Part shown: positions 15,816 to 23,900 of the stretch, piece by piece | How positions within the stretch are numbered: position 1 is the stretch's first letter | Layout: each line of letters opens with the position of its first letter | Assembly (NCBI GenBank): GCA_021789735.1 | Contig: JAJYJB010000034.1 | Span: forward strand, 1 to 26,210 | DNA: 26,210 nt | Reading direction: 5' to 3' | Source of the DNA: Nitrospirota bacterium | Lineage (GTDB): Bacteria > Nitrospirota > Thermodesulfovibrionia > Thermodesulfovibrionales > JdFR-88 | Translations under genes and position numbers: made by a program | The notes under the pieces: model-generated | What the model saw: only the letters and a program-made list of their open reading frames with translations | Told to the model about the DNA's origin: nothing | The model's database searches: none

Positions 15816-17171
15816 TTGAAGAAGTCTATAGCATTAATAATCGGCTTGCTTTTTGTCTTAGGTTTTGCGGCCACGGCCTTCGCGATACACGCGGAGATCC
15901 CGGCTGAGACTCCCATAGTCGCGGCTGGCACCACCCATATCAAGATGAGCGGAGATTTAAGGGTAAGGGGATGGTTCAAGGACAATCTCACACAGAAAGG
16001 CGCTCCGACCGACCATGCTAACGACGCCTACTATGATGAGAGAGTAAGGCTTGCGGTTGACGCCTCCTCAGGCGATGTTTCTGGCAGGATACACCTCGAG
16101 TCCAACACCGGTAACAATGATTCTTGGACGTGGGGCACTTCCAACCTCGGCGGCACTGCTACGCCGGCTGGCTCGTTCGATGCAAAGCCGACCGATATCG
16201 GCATCCTCGAGGCATGGATCAACTACGCGGGCAGCGGCCTTCTGGGCGTTCCCAGCGGTATCAAGGTTGGCCACATGCCTTTGGCGTTGGGCCCGGCCCC
16301 GCTTTTCTTTGACCACAGGAAGTTTGGCGATGACGCTATCGTTGCTTACACCAACCCGACGCCCAACACGCACCTGACCGTGCTTACCGTCAAGGCTTCG
16401 GACCAGTCTCAAATTGTCTACAATGACAACCACGACATCGACGCCTATGTTGCCGTGGCCAACGGCGAGTTTGCCGGCCAGGAGCTTGGCGTGGACTACA
16501 CTTATGTGAACGACCCTTCGGGGACGTACCTGGCAGCCATAACTGGCGGCGGGCAATCTCTGTCCCTGCAGGACCTGGGCCTCTTTGGCGCAGGCAGCAT
16601 CTCGGGCCTGAGCTACACGGCTGAGGCGGACTTCCAGTTCGGCAAGATTCTCGACAATGCGGATGCCTCCGGTTACGGCCTCTGGCTCAACCTGGGCTAC
16701 AAGCTTGCTCCCGTCAACATAAGGGCGACGTTTGCATACGGAAGTGGTTCTGACAAGGCTGACAATGCCGACGGTAATCAGTTTATCAACTTCCTCTCCA
16801 GCAGCAGGCGCTACACCCTGGTGTACGAATATACCCTCAACACCGCGGCTGGCGCGCTTCACACCGGCATCGCAAACACCCAGGTGTACAACATCGGTGT
16901 TGATTACTCGCCGCTTGCAGCGCTCAAGCTGTCCCTCGATGGTTACTACCTCAGGGCCAACAACGCAACAGTCGCGGCCGAGGGGACAACGAGCAAGGAC
17001 CTTGGCACCGAGGTTGACTTTGGCGCAAGCTACAAAATAACGAAGAACCTGCTTTACTTCTTCAACGCCGGTATCCTGTCCGAGGGCGACTTCTACAAGC
17101 ACAACACCAATTACGCGTCAGGCGATACGACCCCTACGGTCATTATGCACGGCCTGGAGATGGCGTTCTAA
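15816..17171 (+). CDS. Outer-membrane beta-barrel porin
   Basis: 451 residues. The start is TTG 15816, set by a perfect AGGAGG seven bases upstream and a clean signal peptide (MKKSIALIIGLL..., cleavage after AFA at 23). The mature protein consists of alternating strands (IKMSGDLRVRGWFKDN, YYDERVRLAVDASSGDVSGRIHLES, IGILEAWINYAGSG, IKVGHMPLAL, and others) and ends in HGLEMAF with a terminal phenylalanine, the usual BAM-complex recognition residue. The DLRVRG...RLRLxVD-like beginning is common to porins of anaerobic and nitrite- or sulfate-cycling bacteria. The substrate is unknown. It is monocistronic: its own promoters lie upstream and a bidirectional terminator downstream. Expression is likely high. 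Confidence 0.9.
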   Translation: MKKSIALIIGLLFVLGFAATAFAIHAEIPAETPIVAAGTTHIKMSGDLRVRGWFKDNLTQKGAPTDHANDAYYDERVRLAVDASSGDVSGRIHLESNTGNNDSWTWGTSNLGGTATPAGSFDAKPTDIGILEAWINYAGSGLLGVPSGIKVGHMPLALGPAPLFFDHRKFGDDAIVAYTNPTPNTHLTVLTVKASDQSQIVYNDNHDIDAYVAVANGEFAGQELGVDYTYVNDPSGTYLAAITGGGQSLSLQDLGLFGAGSISGLSYTAEADFQFGKILDNADASGYGLWLNLGYKLAPVNIRATFAYGSGSDKADNADGNQFINFLSSSRRYTLVYEYTLNTAAGALHTGIANTQVYNIGVDYSPLAALKLSLDGYYLRANNATVAAEGTTSKDLGTEVDFGASYKITKNLLYFFNAGILSEGDFYKHNTNYASGDTTPTVIMHGLEMAF

Positions 17172-17204
17172 AAAAAGCCGCACTTCTTTTAACACAAATA
17201 AAAA

Positions 17205-17231
17205 GGCCGGGCATCTGCCCGGTCTTTTTTT
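17205..17231. terminator. Bidirectional rho-independent terminator between porin and NtrC-type regulator genes
   Basis: GGCCGGGC-ATCT-GCCCGGTC forms an 8-bp stem (one G-U). On the plus strand it is followed by seven T (17225-17231). On the minus strand the same stem is followed by TTTTTATTT (reverse complement of about 17196-17204). It therefore serves both convergent genes. A second small hairpin (ATGCCG/CGGCAT, 17232-17249) lies beside it. Confidence 0.85.
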
Positions 17232-17307
17232 ATGCCGCCGTTCCGGCATGAGGGGCGCCGCATTTTCCGGGGCTTTAACAGAAAGGGACCCGAAATGGAT
17301 TCCCGAT

Positions 17308-18735
17308 TCAGACCTGCTCTTTATCCTTCTTTATCCCGTACTTCTTCATAAGCGCGTGCATGCCGGTCCTCTCCATGCCCACCTCTCGGGCGGCGCGGGT
17401 AACGTTCCAGCCGTTTCTCTCCAGGGCCTCAAGGACGAACGTGCGCTCCAGACGGCCCGCGGCCTCGTCCTTTGCTTTTTTTTTCATCTGCCTGAGTTCT
17501 TTCAAGGTCATCTTTTTGGAGGCGGGCGGCGCGTCCTCAGCCCGGGTTTTCTCCTCTTGCCTGCCTTCAAGCAGAATCTCCTTTTCCCCAATGGTCTTCG
17601 AGCGAGCAAGAATGACAGCCCGGTGCACCGCGTTTTCAAGCTCGCGGACGTTGCCGGGCCAATTGTGGCCCATGAGCAGCCTCACGGCCTGGGCAGATAT
17701 GAACTCCACGTCCTTTCCGGCTTGCTGCGAATATTTTTTAAGGAAATGGTGGGCAAGCGCGGGTATATCGTCCCTGCGCTCCCTGAGAGGGGGCACCCTG
17801 AGCGGGAAGACGTTCAGGCGGTAGTAAAAGTCCTCCCTGAACTCCCCGCTTCTGACCATTTCAAGAAGGTCCCGGTTGGTGGCCGCGATGAACCGGACAT
17901 CGGCCGAAAGCGTCTGCCTTCCCCCAACCGGCCGGTACTCTTTTTCCTGCAGCACCCGGAGCAGTTTTGCCTGCAACTGGAGCGGCAGGTTGCCGATCTC
18001 GTCAAAAAAAAGCGTGCCCCCGCCGGCAAGCTCTATTAGCCCCTTTTCGGTTGTGTCCGCCCCTGTGAAGGAGCCCTTCATATGGCCGAAAAGTTCACTC
18101 TCCATTACGGTCTCTGGTATGGTCACGCAGTCTATGACCATGAACGGGCCCTCTCTCCTCGGGCTGTTATAGTGTATGGCCCTGGCCACGAGCTCTTTGC
18201 CGGTGCCGGACTCCCCGGTTATCAAAACAGTGCTGTCCACCCCGGCCACGGTGGAGACAAGCTCGAACACCCTTTGCATTGGCGCGGAGCTGCCGACCAT
18301 GTTTTCCAGGCTGTAGAGCGCCCTGACCTCGCGCTTGAGCCTGCGGTTCTCGGAGACCAGCTTTTTTCTCTCCAGGCAGCGCTTGACGGTCTGAAGAAGG
18401 TCTTCGGGGTTTATGGGCTTTTCTATGTAATCATAGGCCCCGTAGCGCAGCGCGGCCACGGCGCCCGGCACCGTGCCGTAGCCGGTTATTATTATTACCT
18501 CGGTGCCGGGGGATATTTCCTTTACCCGCCTCAGGAACTCTATGCCGTCCATCTCCGGCATCTTGAGGTCCGAGAGGACAAGGTCGATAGAGAAGGTGGC
18601 TGCAAAGGAAAGGGCCTCCCCGGGGCTTGCGGCAGTTTTTACCCAATATCCCGCCGGCTCCAGGACGCGCCGGGCGCTTTTTCTTATAATCTCCTCGTCG
18701 TCAAGGACAAGTATTTTAGTTAAGGCCTGTGTCAT
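17308..18735 (-). CDS. NtrC-family sigma-54-dependent response regulator
   Basis: 475 residues with three domains. The receiver (1-120) has acidic residues in VLDDEE, phospho-acceptor D56 (LVLSDLKMP) and the lysine in IEKPINP. The AAA+ sigma-54 activator domain (about 147-375) has Walker A GESGTGKE (174-181), the sigma-54 contact loop GSFTGA (221-226; Ser replaces the commoner Ala, a known variant), Walker B TLFFDEIG (241-248) and FYYRLNVFPLRVPPLRER. A charged linker leads to a Fis-type helix-turn-helix (about 430-468, ALERNGWNVTRAAREVGMERTGMHALMKKYGI). It remodels sigma-54 holoenzyme from enhancer-bound sites. It is the last gene of the kinase-receiver-activator operon. The divergent pilY1 operon has a sigma-54-like promoter and is its likely target (inference). 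Confidence 0.95.
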   Translation of the reverse strand: MTQALTKILVLDDEEIIRKSARRVLEPAGYWVKTAASPGEALSFAATFSIDLVLSDLKMPEMDGIEFLRRVKEISPGTEVIIITGYGTVPGAVAALRYGAYDYIEKPINPEDLLQTVKRCLERKKLVSENRRLKREVRALYSLENMVGSSAPMQRVFELVSTVAGVDSTVLITGESGTGKELVARAIHYNSPRREGPFMVIDCVTIPETVMESELFGHMKGSFTGADTTEKGLIELAGGGTLFFDEIGNLPLQLQAKLLRVLQEKEYRPVGGRQTLSADVRFIAATNRDLLEMVRSGEFREDFYYRLNVFPLRVPPLRERRDDIPALAHHFLKKYSQQAGKDVEFISAQAVRLLMGHNWPGNVRELENAVHRAVILARSKTIGEKEILLEGRQEEKTRAEDAPPASKKMTLKELRQMKKKAKDEAAGRLERTFVLEALERNGWNVTRAAREVGMERTGMHALMKKYGIKKDKEQV

Positions 18736-18770
18736 GAAAATGGCAGGGCGCCCGCCTGCCCCTTCTTTTT

Positions 18771-19160
18771 TTAATCAACCGCTTTTTTCTCCTTGAGTGC
18801 GTCTCTCACAACGGCCAGAAGGGACTCCGGGCTGAAGGGCTTCTCTATATAGTTGTAGGCGCCGGTCATCGTGGCCCTGACGGCGTTATCCAGGGTGCTG
18901 TAGCCTGTGACTATGATGACCTTGGCGTCGGGCAGCCTTTTTTTTATCTCGCCCATCACCTCCAGGCCGTCCATGTTCGGCATCTTCAGGTCGGTCAGCA
19001 CGAGGTCGTATTTCTTGGCATCGATCATCCTGAGGGCGCTCGGACCATCGGCGGATGTATCAATGTCGTAGCCGGCTGGCCTGAGGATCCGCTCGCAGCT
19101 CATCCTGACGATCTCCTCGTCGTCAATTGCCAGGATTTTTTGACTCGCCGATTTGTGCAT
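18771..19160 (-). CDS. Stand-alone receiver-domain response regulator
   Basis: 129 residues, a single CheY-like receiver with no output domain: AIDDEE acidic pair, phospho-acceptor D57 (LVLTDLKMPNMDG), VTGYS and IEKPFSP with the conserved lysine. It closely resembles the receiver of the NtrC-type gene 35 bp downstream (shared IEKP, DLKMP-MDG and ITGY/VTGY patterns), which suggests duplication. Its start (ATG 19160, preceded by GGAGAGTGGAGAA) lies 38 nt inside the end of the histidine kinase gene, so translation is probably coupled. It may act as a phosphate relay, a sink competing with the NtrC-type protein, or a protein-interaction output. Confidence 0.93.
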   Translation of the reverse strand: MHKSASQKILAIDDEEIVRMSCERILRPAGYDIDTSADGPSALRMIDAKKYDLVLTDLKMPNMDGLEVMGEIKKRLPDAKVIIVTGYSTLDNAVRATMTGAYNYIEKPFSPESLLAVVRDALKEKKAVD

Positions 19161-20370
19161 TTCTCCACTCTCCTTTTCTCTGTACCGGGAGCCTTATGAA
19201 GAAGCTGGCGCCCTTGCCAGGCCCGCTTTTTACCAGGATGTCTCCCCCATGCTTTTTGATGATGCCGTAACTGACGGACAGCCCGAGCCCCGTCCCCTTG
19301 CCCACGGGCTTGGTGGTAAAGAAGGGCTCGAATATCTTTCCGATATTGGCTTCCGGGATGCCGGGGCCTGTGTCGCTGAACTCCGTCTCAATGATGTTCT
19401 TTCCGTCCACGGTAAGGGGTCTCGTGATTATGTTTATGGCCCCTTTTTCGTTCATGGCGTCCGAGGCGTTCAGGAGCATGTTCAGAAAAACCTGCTGTAT
19501 CTGGTTGGGGTCGGCAAGCACCGAGGGCAGCCCCGGAGCAAACTCGAGGGTGAAGTTGATATTGTAAAAACGCGCCTGGTGCCTTATCATCGCCACAGTT
19601 GCCTCAAGCAGGGCGTTCAGGTTTATCTCCGCCAGCTCGAAGCCGGTCCTGCGGGAGAAGCCAAGCAGCCCCTTTATTATTTTTGAGCACCGTTCGGCCT
19701 GCTCTATTATCACCTGGAGGTCCTCATGGGCCTGGGCGTCCGCAGCGGGGGTGCGGTCTTTAAGCAGGTGGGCGAAGGTAACCACGCCCGTAAGCGGGCT
19801 GTTGAGCTCATGCGCAATGCCCGCCGCCATCCTTCCCAGAGAGGCCAGTTTTTCCGTGTTGATCAGCTCATCCTGGGTCTTGATTATCTCCTGGGCCTTT
19901 TTCTTGACCTCGTCCTCCAGGGTGTGGGTCCAGTTCTCCATGTCCTGCCTGTAGCGCTTCATGTCCTTTGCCATGGAATTGAATATGCTTGCCAGAAGCC
20001 CCATCTCGTCCCTGGTGTTTATGTTTATGGGTTCGTCCAGGTCGCCTTTGGCTATCCTCACCATCCCGGCTTCAAGCTGGGCAACGGGTTTTGACACAAG
20101 CCTGTACAGGATTATGCACAGGAAGACGGAAATTCCAAGGACGAAAAAGACGCACGCAAGGATGATGGAGACCATGTCCGAGTGCATGACGCGGGGGACA
20201 TCGCCCGCCGGTATCCCCGCCTTTAAGAGGATCCGCTGCTCGAAATGGATGAACAGGAGACCAAAGATGAGACTGCCGAAAGTCATTACCGTGCTGACAG
20301 AAAGGATCAGTTTTCCCGCAAGGGAGTGGCGGGATTTGCCGATTTTCATCATTCCATCGTATTTTATCAT
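19123..20370 (-). CDS. Membrane sensor histidine kinase of the NtrC-type system
   Basis: 415 residues. Two membrane segments (about 20-41 and 66-89) bracket a short periplasmic loop of about 25 residues, followed by HAMP (about 90-142), a coiled-coil-like linker, HisKA with H187 in AGIAHELNSPL, and the ATPase domain with N301 (NMLLNASDAM), DTGPGIP (333-339), IFEPFFTTKPVGKGTGLGLS. The AHELNSPL box and FFTTK motif are typical of the HisKA kinases that pair with NtrC-type regulators. With so small a periplasmic loop it may sense within the membrane or through HAMP. The ATG at 20370 lacks a clear ribosome-binding site; ATG 20352 or 20349 are alternatives that keep both membrane segments. It is divergent from the pilY1 operon. 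Confidence 0.94.
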   Translation of the reverse strand: MIKYDGMMKIGKSRHSLAGKLILSVSTVMTFGSLIFGLLFIHFEQRILLKAGIPAGDVPRVMHSDMVSIILACVFFVLGISVFLCIILYRLVSKPVAQLEAGMVRIAKGDLDEPININTRDEMGLLASIFNSMAKDMKRYRQDMENWTHTLEDEVKKKAQEIIKTQDELINTEKLASLGRMAAGIAHELNSPLTGVVTFAHLLKDRTPAADAQAHEDLQVIIEQAERCSKIIKGLLGFSRRTGFELAEINLNALLEATVAMIRHQARFYNINFTLEFAPGLPSVLADPNQIQQVFLNMLLNASDAMNEKGAINIITRPLTVDGKNIIETEFSDTGPGIPEANIGKIFEPFFTTKPVGKGTGLGLSVSYGIIKKHGGDILVKSGPGKGASFFIRLPVQRKGEWRNAQIGESKNPGN

Positions 20371-20413
20371 AAAGACCGCGGCCGTTTCCCACGGTCTGCT
20401 TTCAGGTCTCCAT

Positions 20414-20452
20414 TATGTAATCGCCTTCATAAACTATGTAATCGGTTACATA
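20414..20452 (+). promoter_or_regulatory. Candidate enhancer site: dyad TATGTAATCGGTTACATA plus direct repeat
   Basis: TATGTAA-TCGG-TTACATA (20435-20452) is a perfect 7-bp inverted repeat. TATGTAATCG also occurs at 20414-20423, exactly 21 bp (two helical turns) upstream of its copy at 20435. The dyad centre is about 85 bp before the predicted sigma-54 start at 20529, the right range for NtrC-type upstream activator sites. It could also control the divergent kinase gene. Confidence 0.5.
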
Positions 20453-20463
20453 GCCGGGCTGTC

Positions 20464-20477
20464 CTTGCAAATGCAAG
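20464..20477 (+). promoter_or_regulatory. Second dyad in the kinase-pilY1 gap (CTTGCAAATGCAAG)
   Basis: A 6-bp inverted repeat with a 2-nt centre (CTTGCA-AA-TGCAAG), about 58 bp before the predicted start. It may be a binding site for a second factor, or part of the enhancer array. The sequence differs from the TATGTAA dyad. Confidence 0.3.
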
Positions 20478-20502
20478 CTGCTGATTTTAAAGGATTGCTA
20501 AA

Positions 20503-20518
20503 AGGCACACTCCTTGCT
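20503..20518 (+). promoter_or_regulatory. Sigma-54 (-24/-12) promoter of the pilY1 operon
   Basis: AGGCAC-ACTCC-TTGCT matches TGGCAC-N5-TTGCW at every position but the first. GG (20504-20505) and GC (20516-20517) are 12 nt apart as required. The predicted start near 20529 falls just before the ribosome-binding site of the next gene (leader of about 15 nt). The divergent operon encodes a sigma-54 activator. Confidence 0.6.
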
Positions 20519-20543
20519 TTGTTTTGCCGGGGAGGAGTGGAGA

Positions 20544-20903
20544 ATGTCAAAAAAGAGAGCTGCTGTTTTTTCGAATGCCCTGGTCTGTTTTCTGATCGCG
20601 CTAGCGGCCGCGCTCTCCTGCGGCCAGGCAAGCGCTGCCCGCAGGAAGGCTAATACCACGTATGGGCAGGAAAGGGACCGGTCTGGACGAACGGTCATGG
20701 TGTCCGGGCACATAGAGGATGTAACATCACAGGCCATCGAGGTGAACGGCAATTATTACGACTTTGCGGGGGCGCCCATAGTGAATGCGCGCGGACAGGC
20801 CGCCTCCCCGGCCCAGTTTATAAGGGGCAGAGTGGTGAAGCTTTTTTTTCACCGGAACGTCCTCAACGGTATCACGGTGTTTGAGCACCCAAGAATCCAA
20901 TGA
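20544..20903 (+). CDS. Small exported protein, first gene of the pilY1 operon
   Basis: 119 residues from ATG 20544, chosen for the ribosome-binding site GGGGAGGAGTGGAGA directly upstream. The signal peptide (KKRAAVFSNALVCFLIALAAALS...QASA) is likely cleaved near residue 30. The mature part of about 88 residues looks like a small beta-barrel: VMVSGHIEDVTSQAIEVNGNYYDFAGAPIVNARGQ, then FIRGRVVKLFFHRNVLNGITVFEH. I do not recognise a named family. The pattern (a value about IEVNG, later RGRVVKLFF) resembles small OB-like domains. A cysteine (residue 26) lies before the likely cleavage site; a lipobox at AALSC is possible. Its stop overlaps the next ATG (ATGA), tying it to pilY1, so a role in pilus assembly or tip-protein folding is plausible. 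Confidence 0.72.
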   Translation: MSKKRAAVFSNALVCFLIALAAALSCGQASAARRKANTTYGQERDRSGRTVMVSGHIEDVTSQAIEVNGNYYDFAGAPIVNARGQAASPAQFIRGRVVKLFFHRNVLNGITVFEHPRIQ

Positions 20904-23900
20904 TTAGGCCGAAGAGGGGGATTTTTCAGGTGAAACGTCACGCAATGTTCCTTTTAATGGCCATTGGGCTGGTCCTTGCCTTTTCCGGCAGCGCGCTGGC
21001 CGTGGCAACCGCGACCAACGTATCAAACAGCGATTATTCCATCATCCCCTCTTACGTTGTCCAGAACGTGCCGCCGAACATCATGATACTTCTGGACAAC
21101 TCTGGCAGCTTTTACAATTTTGCGTACAGGGACGCTAACAACGACTGCTCGGCTGTCTCGGACCCATGCACGGGGTTTGACCCCACGCGGACCTATTACG
21201 GCTATTTCAATCCGGACCTCTGGTACCAGTATTCAAGCAGCAGGTTCGCCCCTGACTCGTCCAACCCCACCAACGCAACCATAGGAAGCAGCGTCGTCAA
21301 CCCGGACTCGGGCGCGGACTGGGACGGCAATTTCCTTAACTGGCTGACGATGAGGGAGTCCGACGTGGCCAGAAAGGCCCTGACCGGAGGGTTGTGCGAC
21401 GGCTCGAAGGGCTGCGGCTATAACGGCGGCACAGACAGCAAGGGCTGGGACAGGCTTGTGGGCGTAGGCGTGGACGACGTAAGCGTAAGGGGAGGCTATA
21501 AGCAGTTCCCGAGTTCCTTGGATCCAAACGATTATACGCCTTATACAAACAACAACATAATTTTTGAGTGGACCGACAACGAGTCATATGGCAATTTCAA
21601 CGTCGTAAACAATGGAGGGCAGTGCCCTGGCAGCTCGACTTGCAACTATAACGTAAAGGTCGTGGTGCCGGTTGGCGTCAAAGGCGTCCTCCAGGATGTG
21701 GTGGCGTCAAAGGCCAGGATCGGTCTGGCCACCTTCGGGGCGCCGTGGCAGCAGCCTCCGTACAGCTATGGAAACGGAGACGGGGCCAATATCCAGATCA
21801 CAGTCGGCTCGCAGAGCTTAAGTTCAGTAATAAACGCGATAAACAAAGTTCAGCCCACCTCCAACACTCCTCTTGGAGAAGCTCTTTACGAGGTGGCAGG
21901 CTATTTCGGCCAGGTGTCCAGTTATTTCAACCAGATGCCTACGGGGCCGGGGCCAAACTATACGGGCGGCAGTAACCCGACTTCAAACGCAGGGGACGAC
22001 CCTGTCAACTACGGCACTACCGGACACCCCGAGTACCCCCCATGCGCCAAAAATTTCGTCCTCCTTGTCACGGACGGCGAGCCGTGCGAGGACGGGGAGA
22101 TACCTTCTTCCATCCTGAGTTATGCCGCCGGGCGGTCTAATTTTGTGTGCACGAATACGGGCAGCCTGAGCAACGGGTCGCTCACCGGTAGCTGCCCGGC
22201 AGTGTGCTCCGACGGCAGCCTGCCGGTAAGCGGCCAGTGCCCCGCCGGCGCCGTGCTTTATCCCGCGGAGAGCTCTTTTGGGACCTGTTCGGCGGGCAAC
22301 ACGGCGGCTGGGATTGAGTCCGTGGCCCTCTGGATGCATGACGGAAACCCGGCCGGGATAAACAGCACGGCTGATGACATCCGGCAAAACCAGCCCGGCA
22401 AGCCAGGCGGCATCAACACCATAACCCTGTATACGGTCTTTGCGTTCGGGCACGGCTACAGCTCCACGCTTCTTAAATATGCGTCCATAAACGGCGGGTT
22501 CACCGGAAGCTCCGATTACAAGCCCGACGCCGGCCACCCGGGGGAATGGACCACAAGCTCGGACGGCACGCCGGACAACTACTTCGAGGCTTCCTCCGGC
22601 ACGGACCTGGAAAGCGCCTTGAAAAACGCGCTCACCTCCATGCTTAAGCGGGCCTCCTCGGGGACGGCGGCCTCGGTCCTGGCCTCCGGCCAGGGAAGCG
22701 GCGCAAACCTGGTGCAGGCCGTTTTTTATCCGTCCAGGGCTTTTGGCAACGACGTTCTAAACTGGTCCGGCGCGGCGCATGACTACTGGTTTTACGTAGA
22801 CCCCAACTTCAACAACAGCAACGCGCTGCAGCCGATTGACGGAGATTACTACCTGACTCTGGGGGACGGCACGACCCTGGGAGACGGGGACGACGTCATA
22901 TCCTTCTATTTCGACCAGGGCAACGGTACCACCATGGCAGACCGGCAACTGTCCAAGCCTGACGGCTCTGCCGGAACGGAAGTAACACCGGCAGAGCCCT
23001 TTGAGGACCTCAATGACCTGTGGGAGGCCGGTCTTCAGCTTTGGAACGAAAGCCCGTCCTCAAGGAACATCTACACGAACATTCCCACCCAAGGCGGCAT
23101 AGCCAACATGGTCTCGTTCAACCTGAACAATGCCCCTCTCATCGGGTCATACATGAACGTAAGCAGTCTCTACAACGGGGTGGACAGCGTCATACAGTGG
23201 ACCGAGGGCTACGACCTCACCGGTTACGACCCGGACAACGATGGAATAGACGATTACAGGAGCAGGACGGTGGACGCCGACGGCACGGGGACTTACAAGG
23301 TCTGGAAACTGGGAGACATCCTCAACTCCACGCCAAGGATAGTCTCCTGGATGCCGCTTAACAACTATGACAAAGCTTACGGGGACACTACCTACTCGGA
23401 ATATATAAACAGCTCCGAGTATAAGAGCAGGGGCACGGTGTACGCCGGGGGCAACGACGGCATGCTCCACGCCTTCAACATGGGGCTGCTTAATGCAACC
23501 GGTCCGTTTTCAAATGCGAACACCAAGGCGCAGCTTCTGTGCCAGGACGGATCAACCCCTCCAAACTGCCAGACGGGGCCGCCCCTGGGAGCGGAGAGGT
23601 GGGCCTTTATTCCCGAGAACGTCCTTCCATACCTGCAGTATATCGCGGGGGTGGACTCTAGCATCGCCAACTCGACCGGGGGATATCCCGGATACGGGGA
23701 GACGTATGGGTCCGGCCCGTCTTACAGCCATATCTACACCGTGGACCTCACGCCCTACGTGTTTGACGCAAGCATCAACAAGCCCACGGACTGCACAGCC
23801 GCAAACTACTGGGACTGCGCAAAAGAGGAGTCAAGCTGGAGGACCATACTCATAGGCGGGATGCGCCTGGGCGGGGCAAGCGCTCCCCCAAGCGCAAACT

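Noticed and set aside
16068..17102. 344-codon open frame antisense to the porin
   Set aside because: It is fully inside the porin gene; composition is Arg/Val/Ala-rich and no motif or ribosome-binding site is seen.
17248..18723. Long plus-strand frames across the NtrC-type regulator
   Set aside because: They are shadows of a well-defined three-domain regulator on the minus strand.
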